The position numbers and the translations under genes were made by a program. Shown in pieces: positions 6,426-7,044 of a stretch of DNA of 7,044 nucleotides. Origin of the DNA: Pseudomonadota bacterium. GTDB lineage: Bacteria > Pseudomonadota > Gammaproteobacteria > Burkholderiales > Ferrovaceae. The stretch lies in assembly GCA_021828745.1 (NCBI GenBank), contig JAJZDE010000065.1, positions 1 through 7,044 of the forward strand. Reading direction: 5' to 3'. Positions within the stretch are counted from its first letter, which is position 1, and every line of letters begins with the position of its first letter. The notes under the pieces were generated by a model, which had not been told where the DNA came from, made no database searches, and was given only the letters and a program-made list of their open reading frames with translations.

Positions 6426-6460
6426 CAAAACAAAAGTTGCTGTAACCATTTTTTGTTTTG
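6426..6460 (-). terminator. Inverted repeat just past the tRNA-Pro 3' end, possible terminator
   Basis: CAAAACAAAA (6426-6435) and TTTTGTTTTG (6451-6460) are perfectly complementary 10-bp arms around a 15-nt loop, starting 2 bp from the encoded CCA. On the leftward transcript the structure ends in a U-rich arm, as in an intrinsic terminator or a 3'-processing hairpin, although the stem is almost all A-U pairs. Confidence 0.45.
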
Positions 6461-6462
6461 AC

Positions 6463-6539
<77 letters not shown>

Positions 6540-6547
6540 AAACCGCT

Positions 6548-6556
6548 ATTATGACA
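6548..6556 (-). promoter_or_regulatory. Possible extended -10 promoter of tRNA-Pro
   Basis: The minus strand reads TGTCATAAT, an extended -10 (TGn plus CATAAT), ending 8 nt before the mature tRNA 5' end. No good -35 is visible. If active it would give a primary transcript with only a 2-3 nt leader; otherwise the tRNA is processed from the upstream merR transcript. Confidence 0.3.
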
Positions 6557-6559
6557 CAG

Positions 6560-7030
6560 TCAGCGCGAAAGGAGAAGCAGGATTTCCTTCAATTCCGCCC
6601 GAACTGTTTCGCCCATGAGGCTTGTACGGGTGGATGAGGAGTCACAAAGGTTCGGTTCGGCGGGAAGGTCCCGAACCAATGTCAGTGAAGTGTTCATCTC
6701 TTCAGAAAGGGCGGTTTGTTCCTCGGGGATGCGGGAAACCGATTGCCGGTCATCTTTCCTCAGATGAGACAATTCATGACGCGCACCCGTGATGGTAAAG
6801 CCTCGTTCATAGAGCAACGAACGGATATGCCGGATCAGTTCCACTTCACGGGGCTGATAATAACGACGGTTCCCGCGCCGCTTGACCTGGCGAAGTTGCA
6901 GAAATTCCTGCTCCCAGTAACGCAGGACATGAGGTTTGATGTCGCATAACTGGCTCACCTCCCCAATCGTAAAGTAATGCTTGGGAGGAATGGGCGGAAG
7001 ATCGCGCTCAGCGCGCTGAAGCCTTGCCAC
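6560..7030 (-). CDS. MerR-family transcriptional regulator downstream of ihfA
   Basis: This 156-residue protein has a MerR-type winged helix-turn-helix at about residues 19-85: YFTIGEVSQLCDIKPHVLRYWEQEF, the wing KRRGNRRYYQPREV, and a following helix with LLYERGFTITGAR. The tail is polar and poorly conserved until the last helix, VRAELKEILLLLSR. It closely resembles the MerR-like protein encoded between ihfA and tRNA-Pro in Pseudomonas and relatives. The short tail lacks metal-binding cysteines of the MerR/CueR kind, so the effector is unknown. GTG 7028-7030 is the only start codon upstream of the conserved core (an in-frame TAG lies just before it), with AGAGGA about 6 nt upstream. It overlaps the probable ihfA tail and is likely translationally coupled to it. 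Confidence 0.9.
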   Translation of the reverse strand: MARLQRAERDLPPIPPKHYFTIGEVSQLCDIKPHVLRYWEQEFLQLRQVKRRGNRRYYQPREVELIRHIRSLLYERGFTITGARHELSHLRKDDRQSVSRIPEEQTALSEEMNTSLTLVRDLPAEPNLCDSSSTRTSLMGETVRAELKEILLLLSR

Positions 7031-7044
7031 GGCGTTCCTCTACC
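7008..7044 (-). CDS. ihfA: Probable last codons of integration host factor alpha subunit (partial)
   Basis: The minus strand has an open frame entering at the window edge, reading VEERRGKASAR, with TGA at 7008-7010. IhfA proteins end shortly after a KxxVE segment, and the next gene is the MerR-family gene normally found downstream of ihfA, so position and sequence agree. Only 11 codons are visible, so identification rests mainly on gene order. The frame overlaps the MerR-family start by 23 nt. Confidence 0.4.
   Translation of the reverse strand, partial: VEERRGKASAR

Noticed and set aside
6225..6449. Minus-strand 74-codon frame between Fic and tRNA-Pro as a small antitoxin
   Set aside because: It runs through the tRNA-proximal hairpin, has no ribosome site, and its composition gives no antitoxin or other family signal.

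Overview
The window looks like the chromosome of a moderately GC-rich proteobacterium, most likely gammaproteobacterial or betaproteobacterial. The right end carries a MerR-family gene of the kind that lies downstream of ihfA, followed by a tRNA-Pro(GGG) gene, an arrangement familiar from Pseudomonas and relatives. Two membrane sensors with c-type heme motifs suggest a metabolism in which periplasmic redox state or gases such as O2 or NO matter. The genus cannot be named from this sequence.

Left and centre (1-4517) form a divergent signalling locus. Leftwards run a regulator with an N-terminal BldC/excisionase-type helix-turn-helix and a C-terminal receiver (991-1596), then, 7 nt on, a membrane sensor that runs off the window (1-983; periplasmic CxxCH domain, HAMP, start of a GAF domain). 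Rightwards run a methyl-accepting chemotaxis protein with its own periplasmic CxxCH domain (1807-3408) and, 14 nt later, a receiver-HD-GYP protein predicted to degrade c-di-GMP (3423-4517). The 210-bp divergent intergenic region holds three 13-bp tandem repeats, a second pair of 9-bp direct repeats and a plausible sigma70 promoter for the chemoreceptor.

The simplest reading is that two related heme-c input domains feed two kinds of output from one control region: transcription through the HTH-receiver regulator, and motility or biofilm behaviour through the chemoreceptor and c-di-GMP turnover. This is inference; no kinase or chemotaxis partner genes are visible.

The middle-right part (4641-6179, leftward) is one large gene for a Fic-family protein with an N-terminal AbiEi-like winged-helix region, a built-in inhibitory motif and an intact catalytic motif. 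It faces the signalling locus tail to tail and has an AT-rich upstream region with a twin TATTGACA repeat. It sits between the signalling locus and the 3' side of tRNA-Pro, so it may be accessory cargo, although no integrase or attachment-site duplication is visible here.

Right end (6463-7044, leftward): the probable last codons of ihfA, the MerR-family gene and tRNA-Pro with encoded CCA. This is conserved core chromosome.
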